Shown: positions 32,606-33,592 of the stretch, one piece after another
Layout: each line of letters opens with the position of its first letter
Numbering within the stretch: position 1 is the stretch's first letter
Source: Acidobacteriota bacterium
GTDB lineage: Bacteria > Acidobacteriota > Terriglobia > Acidiferrales > UBA7541
Assembly: GCA_021818865.1 (NCBI GenBank)
Contig: JAKASX010000036.1
Location: forward strand, 1-33,592
DNA: 33,592 nt
Reading direction: 5' to 3'
The notes under the pieces: generated by a model
Told to the model about the DNA's origin: nothing
What the model saw: the letters and a program-made list of their open reading frames with translations, nothing else
The model's database searches: none
Translations under genes and position numbers: made by a program

Positions 32606-33592
<987 letters not shown>

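Overview
The window looks like the replication-origin end of a GC-rich bacterial chromosome, most probably an Acidobacteriota. That placement is an inference from gene style: a dnaA-dnaN-gyrB-gyrA block, a large VPS10/BNR-type secreted protein, a GKHTDY-type sugar kinase, and MacB-like and zinc-ribbon proteins. No rRNA or other decisive phylogenetic marker is present. No tRNA, rRNA or CRISPR array was found. The sequence enters inside dnaA (only a few N-terminal codons missing) and leaves inside a MacB/FtsX-type permease gene.

Region 1 (3-9124, plus strand) is the replication and topology block: dnaA, a 440-nt gap that may hold oriC, dnaN, gyrB, a 91-residue small ORF, gyrA, and a zinc-ribbon/RDD membrane protein. 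dnaN and gyrB each have a promoter-like pair with an exact 17-nt spacer, and each has a hairpin in its 5' leader. GyrA has Ala at the position of E. coli Ser83, and GyrB has Glu at the position of E. coli Asp426.

Region 2 (9139-16844) holds two divergent units. On the minus strand an APC amino-acid permease is coupled by a 4-nt overlap to a PLP aminotransferase. On the plus strand a dolichyl-phosphate-sugar-synthase-like glycosyltransferase, a sugar-1-phosphate nucleotidyltransferase and a galactokinase-like GHMP kinase overlap by 4 nt each, followed by a Tat-exported alpha-galactosidase-like hydrolase. Together they could release a sugar outside the cytoplasm, phosphorylate it, activate it as an NDP-sugar and load it on a lipid carrier. 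This is the most coherent candidate pathway in the window.

Region 3 (16932-24481) has an orphan arsenite methyltransferase, an 11-Asp-box secreted beta-propeller protein, an LCMT/PPM1-type methyltransferase, a 620-nt gene-free stretch with many inverted repeats, a NhaR-like LysR regulator, an EVE-domain protein and a small Rieske ferredoxin.

Region 4 (about 24600-25255) is an IS200-type insertion sequence with both end hairpins and an inverted repeat that would hide the tnpA ribosome-binding site. It lies just upstream of the Rieske promoter and ends at the stop codon of the next gene.

Region 5 (25253-33592, mostly minus strand) contains a three-gene operon coupled by 4-nt overlaps (aminotransferase, threonine-ammonia-lyase-like enzyme, aspartyl-protease/PDZ protein), a secreted protein of unknown function, a membrane-anchored coiled-coil protein, queF, a plus-strand double zinc-ribbon protein and the C-terminal part of a MacB-like permease.
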